The translations under genes were made by a program, and so were the position numbers. From Myrica gale (taxonomy: Eukaryota; Streptophyta; Magnoliopsida; Fagales; Myricaceae), in the NCBI GenBank assembly GCA_963930655.1, contig OZ005621.1, positions 6,559,001 through 6,623,000 of the forward strand: 64,000 nt of DNA, in the 5' to 3' direction. This document shows positions 48,894 to 62,247 of the stretch, piece by piece. Each line of letters begins with the position of its first letter. Position 1 is the first letter of the stretch. The notes beneath the pieces were generated by a model that saw only the letters and a list, made by a program, of their open reading frames with translations, ran no database searches and was not told the DNA's origin.

Positions 48894-49339
48894 ATGGCTA
48901 TATGCTTGGCTTTCCCCTTAGTAATGCTTAAGCTCGCTATTGCATTTCCAAGCACAGCAAACACCTTAACGAAGCATGCGTTGAAGTGTCTTTAAGGTTT
49001 GGCATATACCAAGATGTCTGCCCAGAGGCAGAGGACATTATCTTCTCTTGGGTCGACAAGGCAGTCTCCGAGGAACCAAGAATGACAGCCTCACTGCTTC
49101 GTCTCCATTTCCATGATTGTTTTGTCAATGCAAGTCATCTAATCTTTTTTTTTCTCTTCTTCTTACCAATGATCGAAACTCTGACCAAGAGGGGCTTCAC
49201 AACCCACATACCACCCAGGTGCAGAGGACGCCGGTGCAAGTCATCTAATCTTGTTGGCGTTTGTTTTTGCTTTTCTGAACATCTTACTCATGATTCAGAT
49301 GTGAATCAGTCACTTATCAAAAAAGTTTAACGAAAAATG

Positions 49340-49545
49340 AAGATTTTATTATTTGAATTATATTCTCTAACACCCCTCTCGTGTTGGTAAGATTCTCATT
49401 TAATTGGGAGGCTCAACATTTGCAATATTTAATTGAAATTGGAGTAGAGTGCAGAGTCAAGTCTCGAACTCAGGACCTTGACTTTGATACCATGTATATT
49501 TATCATTTATCCCAAAAACTTAAGCTTATAAGAAGATGAACATTT
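49340..49545. mobile_element. Retroelement (LTR/TRIM) remnant in the peroxidase pseudogene
   Basis: The string CTTTGATACCATGTATATTT preceded by CTCGAACTCAGGACC resembles the primer-site and LTR boundary of small plant LTR elements, as does TCCCAAAAACTTAAGCTTAT after it. No complete ends are visible. Tentative. Confidence 0.4.
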
Positions 49546-49777
49546 TATAGGACTGTTGCCAGGGACTCTGTTCTTCTGGTTCAAAGTTATCAGATTATTA
49601 TCCTTTTGTACGAAAATTTCCTGATGGACTTTGCGGTAATTAATTTTGAGCTCTTATTTACATGCAATCTGGCGGATCCCGCTTGGGAAGTCCAAATGGG
49701 AAGGAAGGACAGCTTGAGTGCAAGCGAGCAAGCAGCAAACAACAACATCCCAGGCTCAAACTCTGTCGTGGCAACCC

Positions 49778-50031
49778 AGCAAAAGTTATTGTGTGATTGA
49801 GGTTATTGTGTGAGTGTATGAGTGGACGGATGAGATTAGAAGTTGAGAAATCTAATGACTGAGAAAATATCATGTCATTTAATGAACCCGACCCGCTAAA
49901 CCGACCCGCAAAATCGACCCTGTTTCATTAAATGATGTGACATTTTTTCAGCCATTAGATTTATCAACTTCTAATCTCACCCGTCCACTCACACACTCAC
50001 ACCATAACCTCACTCACACAATAACCATGGC
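49778..50031. mobile_element. Foldback MITE inserted in the peroxidase exon
   Basis: The 254-bp insert has long inverted ends: GTTATTGTGTGATTGAGG on the left, and GTTATTGTGTGAGTGAGG as the reverse complement of the right end. The pairing continues through GTGTGAGTG and GTGGACGG. It is bracketed by CGTGGCAACCC, an exact 11-bp direct repeat (49767-49777 and 50032-50042). Removing the insert and one repeat restores the peroxidase NSVVATLVAKF reading, which proves insertion after the exon existed. A 9-11 bp duplication suggests a Mutator-like origin. Confidence 0.9.
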
Positions 50032-50586
50032 CGTGGCAACCCTTGTGGCCAAGTTCAAGAATGTTGGCCTTGCGCTCAGCGACATGGTAACCCTCTCCGG
50101 TAACCACTTGCTTTGAACAAGATCACATTCCTGAAGAGATAAAAAAATTTACAAGACAAAACCTTAACGATTATACTTTCAACAGGTGCGCACACGATCG
50201 GCAAAGCCCGATGTCCAAGCTTCAGCGGTCGAATGCAAGGAATCAACCAAGATTGAGCAGATACTAATCTTGAGTTCATAGCCTCACTGCAGCAGCTATG
50301 CTCAGGATCAGGCAGCAGCACAACACTAGCACAATTTGACCTGGTTACCCCGGCAACATTCGACAACCAGAACTACGTTAACCTTCTTTCTAGAGAGGGA
50401 CTACTTCCGTCCGACCAGGTTCTTGTTATTGGAGACGAACGAACACGTGAAATAGTTGAGACCTATGCAGCGGATCCATTCGTTTTCTTCGAGGACTTCA
50501 AGATTTCAATGTTAAGAATGGGGAGCCTAGGGGCACTGACTGGGTCAAATGGTGAGATTCGCAGGAACTGTAGGAGTATTAACTGA

Positions 50587-51393
50587 AATGAGCTTTGCTT
50601 TAGGGTGCTTTTTAATGTCAACGCGGTGCCTACTGAATTATTGGCTATTCCCTCCAAATCCTTTCTTCTTGGTCAGAATTACTTTGAAGCCCTTGGTGGG
50701 GATGGGGGATTCAAAATGTTGAAGTGGAGTTCAAGGTGACAATCATATTAGGTTAATGAATTATATCATACAAACTAACACCCTAATACTCGGTCAGGGC
50801 AAGCCATTTTCCCCCTTGAGCCAACGGCAAACAGGCTCATGTTGCTTCCTGTGAGACGGTAAAACCTCACAGTAGAGTAGAAAATTGAATGGTCAAATAC
50901 TCGTTAAGGTAATTCCTTTTCGCATTTGAAGTTGAAGAAATCGCCTGCCTTGGCCTTTCAGTGAGTTTCAAACCTACGCTTCAGCTCAGCATCCTCCAAG
51001 TGCCTACACGCCATCTTCAAGTTCCTGAGGATGAAAATTTTCCTCATAATGTCAGTAGATTGCCAGGAAATGTAATAAGAGGATGAAGCATGTATTCTGC
51101 ATAAGAGGTCATCTAGGTCTTCAGAAGTCAAGAGTATAGCAGGAAAAATTTGCATATCCATGGAAGGAAGTCTGACTAATCATTCACACAACCCAAAAAA
51201 TGGAAAAAATAATTAAACAAGTGAAGTAACAGTAGCAATTATCCTTTTCTTTTTTTAAAGCCACGATTAATCACAAAGATCAGTTCCTCCTCTTTCCTCT
51301 CCGTTCCATGTCATCCTAACGATAGAAGAGAGGAGAGAGAGGGGAGGATGGCTCCAATATTTTCTGGATTGCTACCTAATTTGCAAAGCAATA
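50587..51393. other. Region between the peroxidase pseudogene and FCA
   Basis: Probably holds the 3' UTR of FCA (minus strand, from 51393 down). The short open frame at 50958-51161 (minus) has no recognisable motif. Confidence 0.5.
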
Positions 51394-54300
51394 TCAGACA
51401 ATATAAACCAGGAAACAATAAAAACCTGATGGCTTATTCTTCCACATCCAATCCGGAGCAGCCTGAAGGCCCTACAGCAGATACAGACGATTGGAATTAG
51501 ACGACAACCACAGAGTTAAATCTGAGGAAATCGAAATGTTGACGCCAGCTACTTGTTGGAAGTGATGATGTTTACCTGAATATTTTGGTGAACTGAAACT
51601 CCGGAAGCCTGGTACTGGAATTCCAAATTATATAGTTAGCACAAAAATAACAAAGAATATTAAAATAAGTAGATTAAAGACACTGACCGATGAGGATAAA
51701 GTAGGCTGCTGTAACTGCTGGTGATGGTGGAGCAGTGTTTGAGGCTGAGCCTGAAGCTGCACCTGCTGTGTTTGTCGAGCTTGCTGAGCAGATGGAACTT
51801 GAGGGTGTGACTGGGTTTGACGAGGTTGAACTAATTGTTGCTGTTGTTGCTGGTGTTCTAATAGCATCAACTCTTCAGGTCTCTCCCACTACATGTTCAT
51901 TTAAGTATACATTAATCACATGAATTGGAGACAAATCCCAACAATAATGCAAGTCTGATAAAATTCTCACCCGGCTTTCACCAGTTGCACTATTATGATA
52001 GTACTTGTATCCATCAGGGGAGGTGTGCTCAGACCAATTACATTTTACAGGAGCGACAGCCTGGGGAATTAAAGGTACAGCGGGAGCAGCAGATTTGGCT
52101 GAAGGCAAATCAGCTGCTGGTGTAGTAGAAAGGGAGCTAGGAACTGTCTGTGGGACAGTCCCAGCCCATTGGGACTGCAGCAACAATGGAAATCTCATCA
52201 CTAAGAATTCATAAAAACCTAGGCAACAACAGACTTCAAAAACTATACATGATAGGGTATTCCAAACTGACACGATTGATAAGGAACAATTCCTGACTTC
52301 AGAAGCAGACTGTAAGCTGTTTATGAAGTGAAAGACATGTTAACCAGTCAGACCCAGTAATGTGCATCACATTTCCCGAATACACACTCTGGAACAACTC
52401 GGCAATAAGACTAAATATGATGTTTCAAATCACAAATTTTGTCTAATTAATATATTACTGGGCAATCAAGTTACCATTTAGTACTTAGGTAAGATCGCAT
52501 CAAAAGGAAGATACAGCACTGAAAATCAGACCGCTGTCAGCAACAACAGATATTCTTCCATCATACCTAACCAATTGCATACTTTATTCCTAAATACCTG
52601 CTGTTTAATTGTCTGAGAACTCTGCTGTGACATTAAACCTTGATTTGATGGCTGCATCAGCTGCAACTGTTGTTGCAATTGGGAGAATGCTTGCTGAGAT
52701 GACTGAAAGCTTGCCTGCAGAGTTTGTGTTTGTTGCGACAACATCTGAGCTAACTGAGAAGGTGGCTGCTGAAGAGGCTGAAGCAGTCGCTGTGGCACAG
52801 AAACAGAAGGCTGTTGATTTGTAAGGGTAGACATAGAAAGGGGTTTAAAGCTAATATCCAAAGGGATAAGTAGTGCTATAGCAGATGAAGCAATCTTACA
52901 AACCTGAGGTTGAGAAACAGAGAGCTGCCCACCCAGACCAAGTGACTGTTGAGATGGTAGTGCCTGACTGAAGGTTGTTTGACCAGCAGAATGCAGGAGC
53001 TGTGGCTGACCAAGCTGCTGTGATGCAAGGGGTGTTTGCAAATTTGAGTAGGATGCTGGGGTTTGAGGGTGAGATTGAAGTGAAGGTGCCAAGTGCAGAG
53101 GTGATTGGGTAGGCTTCTGGAATAGTGGTGATATTTGCTGGCTGACAGGTGGACCTTGCATTGTGGAAAAGTTAAAACTCTGAAAGAAATTTGGAAGGAA
53201 TTACCAACTTGTTTTGGAAATACTTGGTACACGATGAAGAAACCAAAAAGCAATCTCCACATACCTGTTGTGATGTCGCAGCATGTCCCAAAGGGGAACC
53301 ATCGGCAGGGCCACCAACTCCACTCAATGGACCAGCCTGAAATTTTCTACAATGGTAAGTAACTAAACAATGTTTGCACCATTCAGAGTATAAATATAGA
53401 AGACACAATTACTTGTCTCTCCAATCAGAGGATCTATTTTAGGATTAGAATTAAGCTTCAGATTAACCGTAGTAAGGCACCAGTTGCAAGGTAATGGTTA
53501 ACACTTGCATCATATGTAAACTACACTATAAATACTCTATAAACTTATAGTGTATTGCTTTCCAGTTTGAATGAAACTAGTTTGCTTAGGAAAAAAAAAG
53601 ATTTATAATTTGTTATATATTTAGATTTAATTTATATGTATCTATATTTTTATATGTATATTTATTATATTATATTTAAATAATATAATACAAATGAGAC
53701 TTCCGTTACCCTCTTTCATCCCTTACAGACTGGCCAAGCACTATATTGCTATCTTGAGAAGGGGCATTGAACTTAGGTATAGCCATTGTGGAGAACAAAA
53801 AAAAAGCATTTAAATGCAGTACCAGACCGGCCAAGCACACAGCTTTTACTACGATGCCAAAACTTGCCTAAATGCAGTCAGGCAAGAAGTGAGCCGTATC
53901 GAGTAAGAACAGACAATCTGAGAAACATAGTGACCATAATTGGACAAAGGGAATTTTGACCATCTACCAAAAGTTCATATTTATGTGCATGTGCAATTAC
54001 TAAGCAATTTATTTATTTTGACCTTTCCCCCTTTTTCTGTTTTTCATTATGGTGGGGGGAACAGAAGGAAAGGGGAGAGGTTTGGATATAACTAAGCTTG
54101 ATTAGTCCCTGACTATCACAAGATAATCTCTCCTAGTATCACCTAGAAACAGAAGCAAGACTCCAAAAGAAAAATCAATCTGAATCTGCACTCATCCATA
54201 GGACATTGACCTTCATTATATTTTTTATTACACGTTAGAACTGAGAAATAAAGAAAGCACACGGAGTAATATAGAGCAGGACCTTCAAATTTGTTCTTAC

Positions 54301-57300
54301 CGGGTTTAAAGGCAATGAAATGTCACCAGACCTAGGAAGCAACTGACCGCCAAAGCCATGAATATCAACATCAGATGGTGGCCTTAAATTAGGTGGACTC
54401 ATTGGATGCCAAGACTTGGGTGCAATTCGATCACCCATGGGGCCACCAAAACTCTGTTCTGGTCTGCAAAAGGGAAAAGCAACTACTTTAGAGATAAAGC
54501 ATCAATTTCCATAGACTGTGAAGAGAAGGGTGGGGGGTTAACGTACCTAGCCCCTGGTGCTTGATACCGGGGACCTACACCTGGACCTCCAAATGCTGGA
54601 CCCCTGAAAAAGAAATTGAAAATGGTTAAAAACTGCACCTAGGGAGTCCCCCTCTGTGAGTCAGGCAGAGGATTGCTCAAAAGATATATGCTAAACAGAT
54701 GCTGAACTAAGAAAGAATGATCGCACATGGGAAACTGAATTTAACGTAAATGTTAGAACCTTGAATCTCCTGGCCTTGGCCTCTTAGGATCAGCAAAGCG
54801 GACAGTTAGTGGTTGGTCACAACCCTAAAAAGAAGCAGAAAAAAGATAGTATTATAACCATTGCCGCTATAAACCGTATCTGAAACATCACTAGGGCAAA
54901 GGGAAAAAAAACACTAACTTTCATTGTAAAAATTCCATTAAGAGCATTTATAGCAGCTACTGCCATGTCTCTATGAGAGAATTTAACAAAACCACATCCT
55001 TCAAAATAAAATGATACAAAAACATCAGTAACAACAGCATAACAAGCATGGTGAAACAACATCAGTAGGTTCTAATTTAACACCTCTACTGACATCAAGA
55101 AACATAATAACTTTTTTTAATTGTCACCATAACAAAAAGAAACAATGGTTTTGGCCATGCTTTTATAGAAGGAACCTAGCATTCTATTTACAAAGTACAT
55201 GTAGGACCATATCAACCATTTCATACTTACCACGTATTCACAGGGCTGAATTATAGCTGCAGTTTTTTTATCTAATTCCTACAATCTGTTAAAAGATAAA
55301 TTTGGCATATGCTTTCTTATCAAGAACTGAAAATTATATCCTTGTGCCAAATTTATATTTAAGTTGCACATATGAATTGTCAAAATATAGTGCAAAAGAA
55401 GCCAGGCTGAGAGCCTTCAAATAATCATACAGTTCCAATGATATGATTCTCTTCTATAAGAGCACAAATGATAAGAGGACACACCACGACTCTGCTTCAT
55501 GCTATCACGCATAAGGTAAACATCTTCTACTCTGCCATACTTAGAGAAGATCTGACAAATGAAAACCCAGTTATTAGCTATGCAACAGAGGTAACTTCTA
55601 ATTAAATTTATATATGAGCTCAGAAAGACAAAGAACACATGGTGCTCATTAGAGCAAAATATTTGGAAGGGAAAAAAGTTCCTCTTGCGCACACAGAGAA
55701 ATTAAGAATGGAAACTACTCTTAGAAAGGACAGCTCAGCTATTAGATCAACATACTTCCTCAACTTCCTTTTCGGTGGCATGTTTGTTCAGCGAGCCAAC
55801 AAACAATTTGTACTCGACCGCACCTACCATCACAAGCATTTACTTCAGCAATTGAAAAACATGATGGTTTTAAGACAGACGGGTACTCACAGTCACAAAT
55901 AAAGAAAAAATTTATGGAGATAAATTGTCCCCCAAGCATACCTGGTTAATACATTAGTTATATGTTCAAACCTCCTTAATTACTAATATCGGGACACTAT
56001 TGGACAATGTCTCTCAGACTCCCATATTCTACTGGACCTAACACAAAGCCAAAGCAGAACCGAGAAGCACGTTCTACCAACAAATGACATGCTGATACTT
56101 TTTCATTAGTGACTATGTCCCAAATGAACAACTTTTGTTTCAACCATCAATTACTCCAAAAAAGAGCAAAAACAAGTAACTAAGTTGCCTTCTAACCTAT
56201 TTTCCCAGCAAACACGCTTCAGGAACACCTCTATCAGCTGGATTTATTTTCTAGCCTTTTGATTCTCTGAAAGAATCTTCAATGTCTACAAGCAACAGCA
56301 ATAAAGGGGAAAAGTACAATATCTCTGAATAATACATGCAGAGGAACTGTCCAAATAAAGTTATGTCCCAAGGTTGAGATCTCAATACACCTGCCCAACA
56401 ATAGGGCACACGTGTTTCTTCAGAGACAACAAACTCTAGGTTTCTAATCAGGTACCCTCAGGCAATAGGCTAAGACTTTGAAGCCCATTTATGAAATACT
56501 TAAAGGGGCAGCCCGATTCGCACACACATCCTATACCACAGTTAGTTCCGATGTGCAGTATATTTTTTATCGCTTAGTTGGTCAAACAAACTTGCCAAGT
56601 TTTCTTAGAAGAAAAATGATCATGAAAAAGAAAGACAAATTCTATACTCGTAAATTTGGTTCTGGGAAGTTACCAAGGCGTTCTCGTTCCCCATCAGCAT
56701 ACCTCACTTGTATAGGGCCCACACCCTGGAGAACAAATTAGTGCATGAGACTACCATTAAATTAGTTTGCCTACAAGATTGAAGATGACTCTAGCAAGAA
56801 AACTCACCCCAGGAAGAGTACGTTGATTGTGCAATGCTCTTATAGCCGTATCAGCTTCTTCAGAGGTTGCATATTTTATAAAACAACAGCCTGCATATGC
56901 AAAGAGCTTCAATCTTGATTTCACATCTCTCCTCTAATAGTCTCACGTACAACAACTCTGTGCATAAAAATACACTCCCACAAAGAGACACTAGTATCAA
57001 TTCCTTAGCTTCATATAGTAAGCATTTGGTAAAGCGAACAAGGTGAATACAAGAAGCCATAAATTGATGAATAGATATTCACCAAATGTTTCGATAACTG
57101 TAATGAATCCCAAATTGAATAAACGAAAAACCAACTTAATCTTGCGACCGCAGCATGACCTTCCATCACAGGGTAGCTACATATTAAATTAAACTCATCT
57201 AGTTGTTCCCCACAAAACCAAGAAAACAGAAAACAAAAGTTCGGATACGTCCCAAAAAGACCTGCAAAACCCACAAGCCGGTCGCTTTTGACTGCTCAAC

Positions 57301-60300
57301 ACACCACCGAAAAATGAAATAAAAATAAAACAAATCTGAACTCAAAACTATACTTTCCATTAAGCACACATCCTCAAAACCTGAAAACCAAACTATAGGA
57401 GTACGATGGGAAAAGATAACAGGACTTGTTCGCAATAAAGTGTTTGAATACAAAGAAGCTGAATATTTACAGTAGAAAACAAATACACGTCATCCCAGAA
57501 CATATTATTTCTAAGCAATCATCGAATGCAATATTGTTCCTCTCTTTCGATTTCAAACAACAATGAAGCAAATAGGAAATGCAGTGGCCACTGCACTAAG
57601 CAGAGCAGAGGTTCGATACTAAATTATCATAACACGATAATGTGGCTAGATAGAGTGAAGTATCAGTTGCTTCTTCATCAAAGCTAACGGCATGGAGGCT
57701 TTACAATGTGCAATGGTTTCTGAGCATATGCTGTAAGTCTTGGAACCAGATACATAATCTAAAAGAAACAAGCTCAATCCAAACAATATAGTCGTTGCAG
57801 AAATGTCGTCGATTCATCCACATTGATACATAAATAGGAAATCTAAAGGATATTAGTTGCATAAAAAGAAACAAATAAGACATGGCTTCAGTCTCCAAAA
57901 CCCCACAAATTTGTCAAGTTGCAGAACTTGCTCAAAATTATAAGTTCCTGGGAGCCAAAAAAGGAAGCAGCAGAAGTAGTGTGAAAATATTTAAGGTTGA
58001 TAATTTTGGTGCTTCACCTATCTTCATAAATATCAGACCAATATTCATGGAAACCATATTAACATAAATAAGAGTGCCAGCATCCTCTTTCTCTAGGTCA
58101 AAAGACAAAGTGTAAAGAGTACTCTAAAAGACGGCCCACATTCATTTACCAAAAAGTCCTTGGAAAGGCTATCCATTAGAACAGAAATGAATCAGCTAAG
58201 ACACATCCTATATACACATTTAAAGGAGGAGCAAGTCGATAAACATCCAGGAACATAGACGCGGCAAGGTCTTCTCATACCGATCATTCGAAAATAAAAA
58301 TGATTGAGTGTAGTATGTGCGGGATGCACATAATACATGCAGAATGGATCTGTCGTACAAAGTAACACCATAATCAATCACTGGATCGAAAATAATTCAT
58401 GCCCCACCACACAGCCATTGAACAAGCACCAAGACAGAAATGATGTCGGAAGCAAACATCTTCAAAAGATCGTCACTTCTCAAAGGATGTCTTAAATATG
58501 GTGATTGCCACCACTCCACCATGTGGAAGTATGGAACCTGAAACTTGAACAAAATCTGCATCCCTGGTTCAATCACCACCCTACATCTTGATTAAGTCAA
58601 TAATGCTCCTTCACTTGCACCAACTTTTCTAAGTCTAAGAAACTTAGTCAATGGATAATCCATTCGCACAGGGTCCCTACTGCAGCAATGAACAGAATAA
58701 TAAAAAGCGGATGATCGCAGCCACAGAAAGGATTGATTGATGATCTACCACTAACAGTATGCCACCATGAGAGGGCATTGCTAAGCAATCCAGTGGAACA
58801 TACAGCAGATCCACAGTATTAGAACTCTTAATGGACCCAACAAATATGCATAATGCCAAGAATTCTAACAATGAGATTACAGTACTTGATCTACAAATCA
58901 ATAACAAGAAAATTCACTTGAACAATGTGACGTCAACCAAACTACTGGCCCCTGCAAACTAAAAATCTGTCAGTTGGAAAATTGCTTCCATGCATTGGCC
59001 AACAAATATAAGTGCCATATTTGACACAAAAAAAGGCGAAAGATATATAAACTCTAACTAAAGAATATCCAACAGCTTTTATTGCCCAAGATACTAGCCA
59101 ATGTAATCCACATGTTCGGTAGAGACCCAATTTTCACTGAGAACTTTGTTCACAGTTGCAGTACTCACAAAAGTGTATAGAAAATAGATTGGTGCTACCT
59201 GAAAATGGTGAGCATTCAAACCAAAAATCAAAATACTCACTTGAGTATGCTCTCGATTCACAACCTTACAAGCATAAGATAGCATTCTCCAACAGCTATC
59301 CCACAAGTTTAACCACCCAATTGACAATATGGAGTGGTATGAAAATTGATATTATACAAAAGGCTGACTCATCCGTATATAGTAGCATAAGGCTGTCGCA
59401 TCAGAAACTTGTAGAAGAACATCAGATTCTAATTATGTAAGAGAAGAGATCCAAAAACTGTCTTCGCAGATTTGGACATACAAGAACGCATGTTAATGCA
59501 TCCGCCATATAGAAACCAACGCAAAACGTAATTTACTAAATCCTCTGCTGTACAAAGCAGAACTAAAAACCAACTAAAAGGAGAAAAGCAATCAGAAAAC
59601 CCTCCAAGACAAACCAAAATACCCGCAGGAGTAAGCTTCCGTATCACAACAGCAAACAAATATAAACTTATTAATTCCTCTACTATTAAACCACAAGCAA
59701 ATAACAAATAAACCGATGAAATGGAAAGGACACCGCAAAAGCCAAACCAAAATACCCACACCACTGAGACTCATCACCATCAAACACAAATCTAGGAGGT
59801 GTCAAAGAAATGGTCCATAGGTTGAACCATTGCTCGATGCATATCAACATAAAAGGCTGTTCTGAGAGGAAATCACCCAAACACTTCTTCTCCTTCTCCA
59901 ACTTTTGAATGTACTCCCATCAGACAGTGCCATGTAAAGCAATAATGGGCTGCATTTTACGCATAAATGCAAACCCAAGCTCCAGAGTGAAGAGAAACAA
60001 ATATTCAGCTATGACTACAACCATCCTGAGACCATGGACTAACTAAAACTTCAAATCATATGCACACAGCAAAGAAATTGAATAATAGAAATACCACAAA
60101 TTGGATAGTCTCAGCATAAAACATCTGTCCACATTCGACATTTCCATAACTCAAAATCGGCTATGGCCAACACACTCGCCGTCATAACAAATAAATCTAA
60201 TTGCCATCTCTCTGACAGACAATCCAACTTCACCTAGTCAATATGAAAAAACTGATATATGACATTCCAAGCCATTTTAAAGAACTCTCAGATTCACCAA

Positions 60301-62247
60301 GAGAAGAAAGAATCACAAACTCTTGCAAATTACAATGTGATTAATTCCATTTAAAAGCAATAATCCATGTATCTCGAGTCATTCTTTGTACAATAGATGC
60401 ACATTCTATATACCCTGACATAAAGAAGCTACAGTTATGGCAATAGACACTCCCATTACAAATGATTGGGCAATCCCTCCCCCCCACCCCCCACCGCTGC
60501 AGCTACTATGGCAAGACCAGGATCTATTTGTCTTCCAAGATCCCAGCTGCTACACAAAAAAGGGTCGCAACCAAAACAACAAACCCGAAACTTGTTGCAA
60601 AATAAACTGAGACGAAGATGAGCTTACACTTGCTCCCATCAGCCTCTCAGGTGACCTGAAATAAGATAGGTACGGATCACAATTATTTCATAGAAAATAG
60701 CATTCACACATACCTTGTTGTTGTCCTGTTCTCTTATCTTTGATGAGAGCAACCTCTACAACATTTCCATGTTCTTCAAACAAAGGGCGAATCTGACAGC
60801 AATATGCATGATGTTATGAAGATAACTCAAAACCACAACAGGATAACAGATAAAACCGCTTACTATAGACTCTTTGCATTTTAATTGACTAACATTTTCC
60901 TCGGTGGCTGTCCTCGGAACAGAACCAATGAAAAGTTTGGCAAAACTGCCAACGTCCAAATGCCCTGAAAAGTAACACAGAAAAGCCAATGAACACGGAA
61001 GTACTCGAGAATACAACAAGATGAAGGAAAAGCAAAAGGAAGGAAAAGAGAAAGGGAACAGAAACCGCAAAATAGTTTCAAACCTGACTTCAACCTCGAC
61101 TCCCCATTAAATAAGACAACTGAGAAGCGTGGGGGTGTATAAACTACAAACAATAATCCAAGAGGTCTAGACGTGTTTTCAAAATCCACATATTGCCAGT
61201 AAATTTCATGCTAGCATAAGGGATGCGAATGTGAAAAAAGCTGGAATGTGGGACCTCACAGTTCTTCCTGAAGTTTAAGCTGCTATCCCCGTTACTTCCA
61301 AAATTTCCCTTGGTGTGACATTAAAGTCATAAAAGTGTACGCATGCTACACTGAAAAACCTCATAGGTCTAGCTCTTTACATAGGCATCACTTAGAACAA
61401 TTTACTATATAAGTAGACGCAATTTTCTTAGACAATAACACAATAAGCATGGCATGCATAACGGCACGCTGATTCTGCATTCTCTCAAACTACCACGGCT
61501 TAGCTGGATTTTATTATTCATTCCGCCATCTGGAATTGAAACGTAGGACATAGACACTACTCTTCATCCTCCAACTTCGTTGCTCCAACCCTCCCCACAC
61601 ATTACAACTTCAATCTGTTAAGTGGGTGATGCAAGTAATCATGGTAATCGCATGCATCAAGTGAGCGACCACCCGTATACATCGAGAAATTTACTGAAAC
61701 AACTAACCAACAGAAATGGGCAAAACACAACATTTTCATTAATTTTCCAATAACAACATGAGCGAAGTAAGGCTCTAAACTAGCAACAAGAAAATAATGC
61801 ACCAAAAAATTGCGCATGGCACACGAGCAACATGCAATTGCCAAATTTTACAGAGAGACCACAAACACGGGAATCTAAGGGCGCACCTGGCGGCGAGGCA
61901 CCGCTTTCGGAGAAAGGGAACCCTCGTTTTTGCCCAGAAAGCGGGGGCGCCTGATGATAATCAGCCCCAAACCCTCCACCAGCGCCGCCCATTGGCCTGA
62001 ACCCTCCTCCTTCGCCCCCACCCCCGGCGCTGGGAGAGTGGCGCCGGGGGCTCTCGAAGGGGCGGTGGTTTCCACCGCCGCGGAAATTGTTAGGGCTGCG
62101 GTGATTGTGCTGGGTCAAGTTGTTGGGAGGCCCATCGGAGAAGCGAGACGGCCCCCTAGACTGACGATAAGGCTGGGAATAGGAGTCTTCGTGGTGGTTG
62201 TAGTCGTCGCTGTCGTCGTAGTAGCGGTCTCCCCGTTGCCTATCCAG
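51394..62247 (-). CDS. FCA: Flowering time control protein FCA, 18 exons, non-AUG start
   Basis: Exons (minus, high to low): 62247-61887, 60964-60894, 60792-60714, 56890-56808, 56725-56674, 55823-55756, 55551-55485, 54998-54919, 54824-54760, 54603-54547, 54463-54301, 53336-53265, 53179-52904, 52810-52598, 52174-51971, 51888-51688, 51614-51576, 51471-51394. All introns are GT-AG and the frame is kept, giving 742 residues. Domains: a Gly/Arg-rich N-terminus; RRM1 (RNP2 LFIGSV about 131, RNP1 GCCFIKY about 171); RRM2 (RNP2 LFVGSL about 222, RNP1 GCGFVKF about 261); a Gln/Pro-rich middle; a WW domain at 616-643 with W616, YY627-628 and W638; a Gln tract; WMWKNK near the end. FCA is a nuclear RNA-binding protein that promotes proximal poly(A) site use, including in FLC antisense RNA, and thereby flowering. 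The start is set at a CTG: the frame has no ATG before codon 86, and an in-frame TAG lies nine codons upstream. The last nine residues (FYCFLVYIV) may instead be an intron read-through. Confidence 0.95.

Larger units (their letters stand above)
48894..50586 (+). pseudogene. Class III secretory peroxidase, pseudogene
   Basis: Recognisable pieces appear in order. The distal haem region is RLHFHDCFVN near 49100-49130 with the catalytic Arg and His. ARDSVLL lies near 49566, PAWEVQMGRKDSLSA near 49680-49720, and LVAKFKNVGLALSDMVTLSG near 50044-50100. After a normal intron comes the proximal-His motif GAHTIGKARC near 50190, then the C-terminal exon ending GEIRRNCRSIN at 50586. Lesions: a frameshift between the signal peptide (ATG at 48894) and VSLRFGIYQDVC; loss of the GCDAS block and about 60 following residues, replaced by unrelated sequence with a repeated CAAGTCATCTAATCTT; a retroelement remnant; a MITE inside an exon; and a TGA after GINQD in the last exon. 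No functional enzyme can be made. The intact parent lies elsewhere. Confidence 0.9.
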
